Shown here one piece after another: positions 10,601 through 18,593 of a stretch of DNA of 64,000 nt. Origin of the DNA: Parasediminibacterium sp051861445. GTDB taxonomy: Bacteria; Bacteroidota; Bacteroidia; Chitinophagales; Chitinophagaceae. Under the pieces are notes generated by a model. That model saw nothing but the letters and a program-made list of their open reading frames with translations, was not told where the DNA came from and did no database searches. Made by a program: the position numbers and the translations under genes. Position 1 is the first letter of the stretch, and each line of letters begins with the position of its first letter. The stretch lies in the NCBI GenBank assembly GCA_051861445.1, contig JBHYCS010000022.1, positions 4,555 to 68,554 of the forward strand. Direction: 5' to 3'.

Positions 10601-10768
10601 TGCTGTTCCATTTCCATCAGGTGAAGTATTCCAACTTGCCTGATTTCCCCATGAAACGGGAGCAGCTGTTGTTCCATTACCTCCAACCCAATAATAGGCG
10701 GTTTGTCCAGAAACATAGCTGGTTATAATGAAAGCCATACTTAATAAAACCAGAACTTTCTTTTTCAT
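7643..10768 (-). CDS. Giant T9SS-secreted surface protein
   Basis: A 1041-residue protein with a signal peptide (MKKKVLVLLSMAFII..., cut after VSGQ). It is rich in Ser, Thr, Gly and Asn, with many short repeated strands, as in adhesin-like beta-helix or beta-sandwich stalks. The C-terminus has two recognisable parts. From about residue 875 there is a fibronectin-like module (LLPVKFVQV, then NVDYYVVEKS). A type A T9SS sorting domain follows, with VYPNPITN (about 965) and a final GWYQLVV strand. Export across the outer membrane by the Por machinery is inferred from that domain. It is the last gene of a minus-strand operon, 19 bases after the small PID-GG gene. No enzymatic motif seen. Confidence 0.85.
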   Translation of the reverse strand: MKKKVLVLLSMAFIITSYVSGQTAYYWVGGNGTTAAPVSWGNQASWNTSPDGNGTARITPSITDTLIFDGSVPSLASNKVVNVSAVKDSIASLQLRNGITVTIVTTANGNTELAGTASYGATVGACVIPVYGANISKIFKQGDFISTTTSFINMTQIVGINGTDTLYVSSENAPLSSANTNLSIYKATTVYIFGNPGFVVDATSIFNFGIGATTTMNSLVIFLNAGATGEIYGQFNFQPRGVGGRLYATSPNSLRFKRGSSCLNGTNHSVSTNPNSSGYVFGNPMSTGSLAAGNFVFVSNGESVLFEGGATYTHPQIGSGGSAYRMFPPFGVTVNLGSTFPFTPVTAFLPNSNYVINYGNAYPPYFYSGPNVRFGNLRFGGGAVPISSASRTNMTLNAARIDTLTLASTNSGVSGANNGSFVLYGGIVNNNVVPMNFGNVTLAGNATQTFTGSAATSFTNLYVADSAHLSLSSNLTVTGTTAITGRLTANNFSLDGAATGTLSTSGSFSRTYKGDRGASGSITITRGSRNMNVFGIATIPIGTTVKCVNQPSYIPAGTVITAYSSGGNYTLSNAATISDTGYLVIGGIADTLVMNFSSTPATLAISSANGVDGIYSNMTTTTFGASSYVFNNPTTEPFSGTSTNPINIHNLEVNAPVTTNIGTVNLNGTLTLNNMLTLRPSDSLFIKSGNAIVGFGSNKYVDTKVNTTTGARAVLGIERFATERVFPVGTNSHYLPVIITPDSTSNFQVTAFNNATNNGLPNGTVLSSGQLDTAVNANYVINRVYPTADRFATITLGFPNALKGNTFATYTNQIGISNYNSNAWTAPIGSGSNTTNTATASFNTFGSFYVVYNATPTLLPVKFVQVNASKASNATLVQWKVAQELNVDYYVVEKSLNGNVFTTVGTIVVATSANNYTFSDVSNSQTVYYRIKSVDKLSAAIGYSSVVKLASIASKPLVEVYPNPITNKLLQVQLQNLATGSLAISLVGVDGRTHFTNFLQYYGGTQLQTLQLPNTVKAGWYQLVVKDGVHETLVKTVLVAQ

Positions 10769-10787
10769 AAAATTTTATTTTAGAGTG

Positions 10788-10997
10788 TTAATTGTCAACT
10801 TCTATTTGATTTTTTTTCAATCTTTTTACGCCATAACCTACTCCTGCAATTACCAGAATCGATAGCCCCCCATCAATGGGAACATCATTTACGTCATCAT
10901 CAAATCCTGGTTGTGCAAACAAAAGTGTTGGCATAAATGCGATACAAAAAATGATAACAAATACAATTATTTTTTTGCTGTATATTTTCTTGAACAT
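10788..10997 (-). CDS. Small PID-GG (PID-CTERM-like) membrane protein
   Basis: A protein of 69 residues. The N-terminal hydrophobic segment (about 9-28, ending LLFAQ) is a signal peptide or first membrane helix. A short acidic stretch (DDDVND) follows, then VPIDGGLS, a second hydrophobic stretch (VIAGVGYG) and a basic tail (VKRLKKNQ). This tripartite end (motif, helix, basic cluster) is the layout of a protein-sorting tail. I recall the name PID-CTERM for such Bacteroidota tails but cannot verify it here. Its place between two T9SS genes is repeated at 56927-57121. Processing and partner are unknown. Confidence 0.75.
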   Translation of the reverse strand: MFKKIYSKKIIVFVIIFCIAFMPTLLFAQPGFDDDVNDVPIDGGLSILVIAGVGYGVKRLKKNQIEVDN

Positions 10998-11030
10998 GAT
11001 TGAACCTTTAATAGATTTATAAATAGGAGA

Positions 11031-14000
11031 TTATGGTTTCACCGCTTTTAGAATAGTATTATAATTACCATTTCTAACTTCTAAAAAATACATTCCTGAA
11101 GGCAACTGATTTGCCGGAATACTAAACTGACTATTTCCGGTTTGGCTGTAATAATGTTGAGCAACAAACTGACCAGATTGATTAAAAACTTTCACCACAA
11201 ACTTTTGGGTAGATGGATTATTTGCAAGAACATCAAACGAATTACTTATAACGTTGGTTTTAAGTTTAAACCATAAATCATTCAATCCATCTACTGGTGC
11301 ATTGACAGCTGATCCAGAAGTAGCTTCTACCAACAACTCAAATCTATTATCTCCTTTACTTTCATTATCAACAGTTACCGAAAATGCATATTCAGTACCT
11401 TTTTCTAAAGGGATTAATTTATCTAGATATTTATCTTTTAAATAAAAAGAATGAATACCGTCATTTTCTGGTAAATTGGTAATTGTAGCAGTAAGTTGCA
11501 ATGGTGTATTGCATTTGATACCTACAGGAATTCTTAAATTACTATTCGATTTTCTTGAATCTATTGCTAACTTATGAGTATCACTACTAATCGTATACCA
11601 ATCGATATCGGGATTTGCAAATTTCACAGCGTCTAATTGTTCTTTAGCATCTGTAGCAGCTGCGTTTAATCGAACATGTAATGCATCCCAAACAATGCTA
11701 CCACTGTTCAGTTGAATTTGGATTGACTTATTATATTGACTAAACAATGCTTGAGTAGCTGCAGTACTTACTTTATCAGTTTCTCTAAACTCTAATGAAG
11801 CACCGGTAGCATTTGTTTGTACAAAAAAAGATGCATAAGATGGTAAAATATATGCACTTTCCCATGCAACTGTTTCGTAAGCACCTCTAGTTGCAGCAGT
11901 AGGATTCCAAACATAAAAACCCGAACCTTCAATATTTGTGCGTCTTGTAGCATCTAACAAAGCCATATTTACATTGCTAGGATATGGATTTCCTACTAAG
12001 TTCCAACCACTACTTGCTGTAGTGTTATATTGCAATGGAATGATTTGTGTACCTATATTTAAATTTCCAGTAAATCCAATTGAGGCATTACCAACTGTGT
12101 AATTGTTGCCATCCAATCCTGTTCCTTTTGAGCCTCTATATAAAATTCTTAATCCTTTATATTGCTCTATTCTATTTGCAGAAAGAGATGTACCATTTGT
12201 TCCAGAATCAATTCCAGATGTATAAGCTACCCAACCATTTGCAATTCCATTAACTGTGTTTTCTGTTATATCTGCATTGACAAATCGAAATGCAGAAGGG
12301 TTATTTGAGCCTGTATTTACAGAAAATCTATTTACTACACCACCAACTCCTGTTATATCTACACCACCATCAACCATTAAAGATGTTAATGATACCGATG
12401 TACTAAATGGATGTGATAGAAAACGAAATCCTCTTTTACTATTTGCCGGTCCTGCAATAGAAGAACTACCACCCCCTGCAATAAATTTTTGAATTGTTAC
12501 ATTATTTGCGTTTGAAAGCGTACCTGCAATAGTTGCAATAGATGCAGTTCCACTCACATTACTTTCTAACAATACTGAACGACTATTAAAGTTTGTAGCA
12601 CCTGTTGTAATATTTAGAATTCCTGTAGCTCCAATATTTCCTGAAGCATTATCATTTATTTTTAAGTTTGCACCAACTGTAAAAGTTCCTGTTGAAACTT
12701 TCAATAAAGAATCAATCTCAATTGCTTGATTAATCGTAACGCCTGATGTGTTATTTATGGTTAAAGCTTTTATTTTTGATGAAACAAATGTATTATTAGC
12801 AATGGTTTGAGCTACAGGTGTTTGTGTGTACGTAATGTACTCAATAATGCCTTGTGTTGCATCTATTGTACCTGTTGAATTCAATGAAACTGTACCAGCA
12901 AATTTAGCAGTGGCATTCACTTTTAGGATTGTATTAGCAGATACAGATGTATTTCGAAAAGTAATTGAACCTTGACCATCAATAATAGAAGTTCCAGATT
13001 TTGTAAAATTAATAGCTGTAGAAACGTTAGAAGTTGTTTGTGGCGTATAGGCAAATACAGGAGAAGCAACCGTTAAATCTCCACTGATATTAAGTGTTTC
13101 ATTTACACCTCCGGTAAACAATCCTGCACCTTTTTTAAATTCTAAGCCACCATTCATATTTACAGTTCGTGTAGTTGTATTATTACCCACTTGAAACACT
13201 GAACCAAAATAAACCATTGGTGCTGTTGTATAACCAGCACCACCATTGGTGATGGAAACTGATAAAACCCCTAATCTAGCATTTGCAGTTGCACTTGTAC
13301 CATCACCTGTTATTGTAATTCCAGGCATAGAAATATAACCTGAACCTTCAGCTGTAATGGTTAGTGCAGTAATTGCACCAGTTGCATTTGTAATTGTATT
13401 TGTTCCAATTGTTGCTGTAGCTGTGGCTGCAATACCTGCATAAGACCAAACTGCAGTTCCATCTGTAATTCCACTACCAGTTCCTGTTGGAGCAATGGTT
13501 CCAGATGTTCCTGCTGTGGTACAAGTGTATAAATTACCACCACTGTTTACTTGGGTATTTAATGTGTACGCAGTAGTTGCAGTCCATACGTTTCCAATAC
13601 GAACATTTGCTATTGTGTAGCCAGAACCTGTATTGGTAATTTCGTATCCAGAAATTTTGAACGATGAAACGGATGCTGTTGCTAAAGTTGTACTACTACC
13701 AACAAAAGTTATAAACGGATTCACAATTAATTTTCCAGGATCAGTAACAGTTATTCCTGTTACCACTCCAGATCCATTAATGGTAGCAACACCAGCAGCG
13801 GCATTGCCTTCACCAATTACCATTTTGCAGACAAAAGTTAAAGCACCGTTACAAGTCTGAGTTACTCCATCTCTCACAGTAAAAGTTTGTCCAGCAGTTA
13901 AATTGCTCGGATTCGATGAAGTCCCACTCCATCTTCCAGTTGACGCATCATAAACTTCAAAAAAAGTAGTACCAGTGATACTACCACCTGTTACATTATG

Positions 14001-14144
14001 ACGCCCACGCATATCACCAGTTTGCTGAGCCAAAACATTCAAGTTAGCGACCAAAAAGAAAAGAAAAAATGAAGAAAAAATGAAGAAAAATGAAGATTGA
14101 AAAACATGATAATTAACCCCAAAAGAAAGGTAGATTTTTTTCAT
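11031..14144 (-). CDS. Giant T9SS-secreted surface protein, first gene of operon
   Basis: About 1037 residues when started at the ATG at 14144 (MKKIYLSFG). That start gives a clean signal peptide ending at VLAQQ, whereas the frame could extend to 14219 without improving it. The middle holds repeated strands (GSGYT, GAGYTTAP, TATANARLG), typical of T9SS adhesin-like proteins. A module around GWNLVGNPYPSN is shared with the product of 57173-59353. The C-terminus is a type A sorting domain (VKVFNQSGQF, then LPSGMYFLEV). Predicted to be displayed at or released from the cell surface. Followed at 33 bases by the PID-GG gene and then a second T9SS gene. Confidence 0.85.
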   Translation of the reverse strand: MKKIYLSFGVNYHVFQSSFFFIFSSFFLFFLVANLNVLAQQTGDMRGRHNVTGGSITGTTFFEVYDASTGRWSGTSSNPSNLTAGQTFTVRDGVTQTCNGALTFVCKMVIGEGNAAAGVATINGSGVVTGITVTDPGKLIVNPFITFVGSSTTLATASVSSFKISGYEITNTGSGYTIANVRIGNVWTATTAYTLNTQVNSGGNLYTCTTAGTSGTIAPTGTGSGITDGTAVWSYAGIAATATATIGTNTITNATGAITALTITAEGSGYISMPGITITGDGTSATANARLGVLSVSITNGGAGYTTAPMVYFGSVFQVGNNTTTRTVNMNGGLEFKKGAGLFTGGVNETLNISGDLTVASPVFAYTPQTTSNVSTAINFTKSGTSIIDGQGSITFRNTSVSANTILKVNATAKFAGTVSLNSTGTIDATQGIIEYITYTQTPVAQTIANNTFVSSKIKALTINNTSGVTINQAIEIDSLLKVSTGTFTVGANLKINDNASGNIGATGILNITTGATNFNSRSVLLESNVSGTASIATIAGTLSNANNVTIQKFIAGGGSSSIAGPANSKRGFRFLSHPFSTSVSLTSLMVDGGVDITGVGGVVNRFSVNTGSNNPSAFRFVNADITENTVNGIANGWVAYTSGIDSGTNGTSLSANRIEQYKGLRILYRGSKGTGLDGNNYTVGNASIGFTGNLNIGTQIIPLQYNTTASSGWNLVGNPYPSNVNMALLDATRRTNIEGSGFYVWNPTAATRGAYETVAWESAYILPSYASFFVQTNATGASLEFRETDKVSTAATQALFSQYNKSIQIQLNSGSIVWDALHVRLNAAATDAKEQLDAVKFANPDIDWYTISSDTHKLAIDSRKSNSNLRIPVGIKCNTPLQLTATITNLPENDGIHSFYLKDKYLDKLIPLEKGTEYAFSVTVDNESKGDNRFELLVEATSGSAVNAPVDGLNDLWFKLKTNVISNSFDVLANNPSTQKFVVKVFNQSGQFVAQHYYSQTGNSQFSIPANQLPSGMYFLEVRNGNYNTILKAVKP

Positions 14145-14216
14145 AAAGCAGTATTTGTTTGTATTGGTGCGAATCGTTAATAACAACACAATTCTAGAAT
14201 CAATAAAATAAATAAT

Positions 14217-14233
14217 CATCCTGCCCTATCCTG
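14217..14233 (-). promoter_or_regulatory. Candidate operator CAGGAT-N4-CAGGATG (copy 1)
   Basis: Read on the minus strand, the half-sites CAGGAT and CAGGATG are spaced 10 bp apart, one helical turn. It lies in the divergent region between the T9SS operon and the GH43-like gene. The same 13 fixed bases recur at 15352-15368 before the PL4 gene. Confidence 0.45.
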
Positions 14234-14358
14234 TTTTGTATTGAAATTAATTTTTTTAAATGTTATTTGCACACTTAAATAGTACACTTTCCTCTGTTTC
14301 ATTAAATCTAAAAATTTATCGAATTAGCATTACCAACCTTATACACAAACAGTCATTT

Positions 14359-15303
14359 ATGAAAACAAAAACAATTGCATTTCTAATTTTTGTATTCGCT
14401 TTTCAGATAATAACAAACGCACAAAAAAAAGAGGTTTTTATATTTTGCTATTTCAAAGGAAAAAGCAATGATGGATTGCATTTAGCTTATAGCATAGACG
14501 GCTACAAATGGACGGCATTAAACAATGACAAAAGCTTTTTAAAACCAACTGCTGGTAATGATAAACTAATGAGAGACCCTAATATTGTTGAAGCTGAAGA
14601 TGGAAAGTTTCATATGGTTTGGACATTAAGCTGGACAGAAAAAAGTATTGGTTATGCATCTTCATACGACCTTATTCATTGGAGTGAACAAAAAGAAATT
14701 CCTGTTATGAAACATGAAGACGGAGCAAGAAATGCTTGGGCTCCTGAAATATTTTTTGACCAAAAGAAAAAAGAATATGTTATTTATTGGGCTAGTACCA
14801 TAAAAGGTCGTTTTCCTAAAACAGATTCTACTGGCGACGCTGGCTACAATCATAGAATGTACTATGTTACTACAAAAAATTTTATTAACTTTTCGCCTAC
14901 AAAACTATTGTATGATAAAGGGTTTAATGTCATTGATGCGAGTATCCAAAAAATTGGCAATAAATACGTGATGTTTTTAAAAGATGAAACCAAAACACCG
15001 ACAGAAAAAAATATTAGAATTGCAACAAGCAAATCGCTTTTGAAAAGATATTCTAAAGCAAGCAAACCCATAACAGGAAACTATTGGGCCGAAGGGCCAA
15101 CGCCTGTACAAATTGGCGATGATTGGGTTGTTTATTTCGATAAATATAGAGACCATCAATTCGGTGCTATCCGTTCAAAAGATTTAAAAGACTGGACAGA
15201 CATTTCCAATGAAATTCAATTACCAAAAGGCATTCGTCATGGTTCAATTTTTAAAGTATCAGTTAGTATTTTAGAGAAATTAAAAGCATATAGTAGTGAA
15301 TAA
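14359..15303 (+). CDS. Secreted GH43-like glycosidase (five-bladed propeller type)
   Basis: A 314-residue protein from the ATG at 14359, which starts a clean signal peptide (MKTKTIAFLIFVFAFQ, cut after NAQ); the frame could begin at 14260. Blade-like repeats carry motifs seen in glycoside hydrolase family 43 and relatives. MRDPNI supplies a candidate catalytic Asp, WAPEIFFD follows, VIDASI supplies the pKa-modulating Asp, and WAEGPTP the candidate acid Glu. GH43 enzymes remove arabinose, xylose or galactose side chains, which suits its neighbours, two rhamnogalacturonan lyases. Exact specificity is not inferable. No T9SS tail, so probably periplasmic. Confidence 0.75.
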   Translation: MKTKTIAFLIFVFAFQIITNAQKKEVFIFCYFKGKSNDGLHLAYSIDGYKWTALNNDKSFLKPTAGNDKLMRDPNIVEAEDGKFHMVWTLSWTEKSIGYASSYDLIHWSEQKEIPVMKHEDGARNAWAPEIFFDQKKKEYVIYWASTIKGRFPKTDSTGDAGYNHRMYYVTTKNFINFSPTKLLYDKGFNVIDASIQKIGNKYVMFLKDETKTPTEKNIRIATSKSLLKRYSKASKPITGNYWAEGPTPVQIGDDWVVYFDKYRDHQFGAIRSKDLKDWTDISNEIQLPKGIRHGSIFKVSVSILEKLKAYSSE

Positions 15304-15351
15304 ATAATTGCTTCACACAAAGCTATTTTTCCTACTACATATTAATCATAG

Positions 15352-15368
15352 CAGGATACAACAGGATG
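15352..15368 (+). promoter_or_regulatory. Candidate operator CAGGAT-N4-CAGGATG (copy 2)
   Basis: Half-sites CAGGAT (15352-15357) and CAGGATG (15362-15368) have the same spacing as the copy at 14217-14233 but the opposite orientation. It lies about 50 bases before the preferred start of the PL4 lyase gene, as expected for an activator site. Confidence 0.45.
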
Positions 15369-15416
15369 GACGCACAATTCGATGCGTTTAATTTAGCAAA
15401 AAATACCGATTGCTGT

Positions 15417-18400
15417 ATGTCCATTTCTACCCGAAGAATTGTCTTTTTTCGTTGTGCTGTTTCTTTAATTTGCTTTTTACTTTTTCAGCAATCTCTACAT
15501 TCTCAAGTTGTAACTTGGGTTGGCGGTACTAACAATAACTATTTTACTGCAAGTAATTGGAGTCCATCTACCAATACTGCTGCGTTAGCACAAACCGAAA
15601 CTTTATTAATTGGTGCAGGTAATCCCAATGAAATGGTACACAATGGAGGCAATGCGGCAAATAGCTACAGAGCTAACTTTTTGAATACAACATCAAATGC
15701 AAATATTACCGTAAATGGTATTTTATATTCTTGGAATAGCGATTCTTTAAATGGAAGAGTCACCCTAAATACGGGTGCAGATTTTAGTTGTAGAAATATT
15801 GGATATATTGGAAGAAACGGAAGTTGCACCATGACTATAAATGGTGGCAGATACAGCACTAGAAATGGATTAAACATTGGATTTGGTAATACTGGAAGCA
15901 ATGCAACCATCCATCTTTTTGGAGGAAGTATTACCTCTGGAACAACAATGAGTATTGCTAACGGAACTGGGTTATCAGCTAGAATAAATATTTCTGGAGG
16001 AGCCTTAATTGTTGGCTCAACACTTACCATTGGTACAAACGCAATTATTACAATTACAGGCATTGGATACTTACAAATTGCTGGCGATAAAAGAACCCAA
16101 GTGAATGGATTAATGAGTGATGGTAGAATTACCACTTCACCCGGCAAAACATTAGCTGTTGTTTACAATGGAACAAATACGGTTGTTTCTATACCACAAA
16201 ACCCAAATAGCTTAATTACTGAATACCCAGATACTGTGGTTTTAAGAACAAATCAATTGGTATGTGTACTTGAAAAAAGTACAGGCAATGTATTATCGTA
16301 TAGATTTAAGGGTGTTGAAACTGTAGCTAATAAATCAACAGATGCTAAAAAGTACATGTATCATGATTTTACTACGTCTTATGGTTTTGAAACAATTTGG
16401 GGTTGTACTTATGAAGTAGTTGAAGACTCCGACACATTAGCACATATAGTTTTTAAAAGACCTTACACACCTTCAATTGGTCATGTAACACCTTGTGATG
16501 CTGAATTACATTATGCCTTGAAGAAAAACGATATGGGTGTTTATGTATACAGCAAGCTTGAACACAAACCCAATTATCCAAAATTTGACATGGGCAGTTG
16601 GAGACAAGTTTGGTGGATAGCAGCAAACAATGGAATTAATGTTGCAGAAAGAATTTACACCGATTCTTTAAGAAGTTGGGAAATGCCATCTGGAACAGAT
16701 TATGCTAATGCCGATGCATCAGGAATAGCTGAAATAGTAAAATTAACAAGCGGTGTTCGAGCTGGTAAATTTGATGGAAAATACCAGTATAGTCTTCGTT
16801 TTTGGGATCATCCTGTTTGGGGACATGCAAGTAATATTAATAACATTGGACTTTGGTGTGTAAATCCAAATCTTGAATATTATAATGAAGGGCCAATGCA
16901 TCAAGACCTCAATGCAGCAGCTGGAATTATTCACCAATGCATGAATGGTGTTCATTATGGTGATGGTGGAATGATTGCAGATACATTAACAAGCTGGACA
17001 AAAGTGTATGGTCCTTATTTACTTTTATTAACAGATAAACCTACCGGCAACGAAAATTGGGCAGCTGCCAAAGAACGTCAACAGGTTGAGAAACAATTGT
17101 GGCCATACAAATGGGTAAAAGATACGATTGCCTATCCTCCTGCTAGTTTAAGAGGTTCAATTACAGGAAAATTTGTAGTTGTTGATAGTAAAAAGCCAAG
17201 TTTCACCGGTGCTTTTGCATGGGTTGGTGTAACCGATTTATCAGACGGTGCAAGCAACTTTCAATTTGAAAGTAAACATTATCATTATTGGATTAAGTCT
17301 GATGCAAATGGGAATTTTACTATTCCAAATGTTCGTGCTGGCACTTATTCTTTATTTGCTTTTGTAGATGGCATGGTGGGTGAATATAGACTAAACAATG
17401 TAACTGTTTCAGAAGGTAACTTAACCAACTTAGGAACACTAACTAAAACAGTAGATAGAAGTTATGGCGATATTATTTGGGAAATTGGAATTGCTAATAG
17501 AAGATCAAACGAATACAAACTCGGCAACTTTGATTATTGTGAAGGATTTGTAGAGCGAAAATTCAGAGATTCTTTTCCAAACCCAATTGAGTATGCAACT
17601 GCTTCAAACAACTGGAGTACAGTATTAAATTATGCTCATACCAAATACCCAACAACAACTTTTGCACCTGGCGATTTGTGGAAATGGAGACTCAATTTTA
17701 CGCTACCAACAGGTTTTAATACTTCTGGAAATGCTAGGTTAACCATTGCCTATTCAAGCAACGACCATGCTCAACAGTGGATTTATGTAAATAACGAAAA
17801 CAGTTTGTTTACTAGTTATTATCCTGATAATGGTGACGGCAATGCTTTTATTCGTCAAGCCAATTATGCCAAATACGCTTATAAAGAAGTATTCATTCCG
17901 ATGAATAGATTTGTTGCTGGTAACAATACCATTACGTTAGCAATGCCTTCTAATTCATTATGGGTAAGCCATTTAATGTATGATTACATTAGTTTAGAAG
18001 CAAATGTTCCTACAACACTGGCTGTTACATTTACCCAATTTAGTGCTACAAAAAAAGAGAATACGGCTGTTTTACAATGGTCTACTACTTCTGAAAGAAA
18101 TAGTAATTATTTCATCGTTCAAAAAAGTGAAGATGGAACAAATTTTAGAGATCTTGGAATGGTAAAAAGCAACAACAACGCTAACAGCATTAATAACTAT
18201 TCTTTTACAGATTATACACTTACCACAGGTAAACAATATTACAGAATAGTTGAAGTAGATAAAAGCAATCAAAAAACTTATTCGAACGTTCAACAATTAC
18301 AAGTTAATTCTGCTAAGGCTATATCTATTTTCCCAAATCCAGCTCAAAACAGTGTTGTTATAGAGCAACTTACAACTCCTATTCAATCTATTGAAATTAT

Positions 18401-18548
18401 AGATGCAGTGGGTAAAGTTTTCATCAAAAAACTGAATATTCGTTCCAATAAAGTAGTCATCAACATTGAGTCTTTATCAAAAGGAGCCTACTTTTTAAGA
18501 ATCAATGATGGCAAGTCAACTTCTATTCACCCCTTACAAAAACAATAG
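15417..18548 (+). CDS. T9SS-secreted PL4-type rhamnogalacturonan lyase
   Basis: About 1043 residues from the ATG at 15417, which gives the signal peptide MSISTRRIVFF...LHSQ; the frame can also start at 15366. An N-terminal passenger of about 220 residues of GG-rich repeats (MTINGG, INISGG) precedes the lyase. The PL4 layout follows: a catalytic beta-sandwich (DMGSWRQVWW, GPMHQDLN, WTKVYGPYLL), a fibronectin-like domain with AGTYSLFAFVDG, and a CBM-like domain with IWEIGIANRRSNE. Such lyases cut the rhamnose-galacturonate backbone of RG-I by beta-elimination. It ends with a fibronectin-like module and a T9SS sorting domain (IFPNPAQN). Followed 45 bases later by the PL11 gene. Confidence 0.85.
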   Translation: MSISTRRIVFFRCAVSLICFLLFQQSLHSQVVTWVGGTNNNYFTASNWSPSTNTAALAQTETLLIGAGNPNEMVHNGGNAANSYRANFLNTTSNANITVNGILYSWNSDSLNGRVTLNTGADFSCRNIGYIGRNGSCTMTINGGRYSTRNGLNIGFGNTGSNATIHLFGGSITSGTTMSIANGTGLSARINISGGALIVGSTLTIGTNAIITITGIGYLQIAGDKRTQVNGLMSDGRITTSPGKTLAVVYNGTNTVVSIPQNPNSLITEYPDTVVLRTNQLVCVLEKSTGNVLSYRFKGVETVANKSTDAKKYMYHDFTTSYGFETIWGCTYEVVEDSDTLAHIVFKRPYTPSIGHVTPCDAELHYALKKNDMGVYVYSKLEHKPNYPKFDMGSWRQVWWIAANNGINVAERIYTDSLRSWEMPSGTDYANADASGIAEIVKLTSGVRAGKFDGKYQYSLRFWDHPVWGHASNINNIGLWCVNPNLEYYNEGPMHQDLNAAAGIIHQCMNGVHYGDGGMIADTLTSWTKVYGPYLLLLTDKPTGNENWAAAKERQQVEKQLWPYKWVKDTIAYPPASLRGSITGKFVVVDSKKPSFTGAFAWVGVTDLSDGASNFQFESKHYHYWIKSDANGNFTIPNVRAGTYSLFAFVDGMVGEYRLNNVTVSEGNLTNLGTLTKTVDRSYGDIIWEIGIANRRSNEYKLGNFDYCEGFVERKFRDSFPNPIEYATASNNWSTVLNYAHTKYPTTTFAPGDLWKWRLNFTLPTGFNTSGNARLTIAYSSNDHAQQWIYVNNENSLFTSYYPDNGDGNAFIRQANYAKYAYKEVFIPMNRFVAGNNTITLAMPSNSLWVSHLMYDYISLEANVPTTLAVTFTQFSATKKENTAVLQWSTTSERNSNYFIVQKSEDGTNFRDLGMVKSNNNANSINNYSFTDYTLTTGKQYYRIVEVDKSNQKTYSNVQQLQVNSAKAISIFPNPAQNSVVIEQLTTPIQSIEIIDAVGKVFIKKLNIRSNKVVINIESLSKGAYFLRINDGKSTSIHPLQKQ

Positions 18549-18593
18549 TACTAGTATTTGTTTTAATACCATTTAATATTATATACATACATT

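Noticed and set aside
15665..16147. 160-residue minus-strand ORF inside the PL4 gene
   Set aside because: Antisense to a strong coding frame; composition is that of a mirror of beta-rich repeats.
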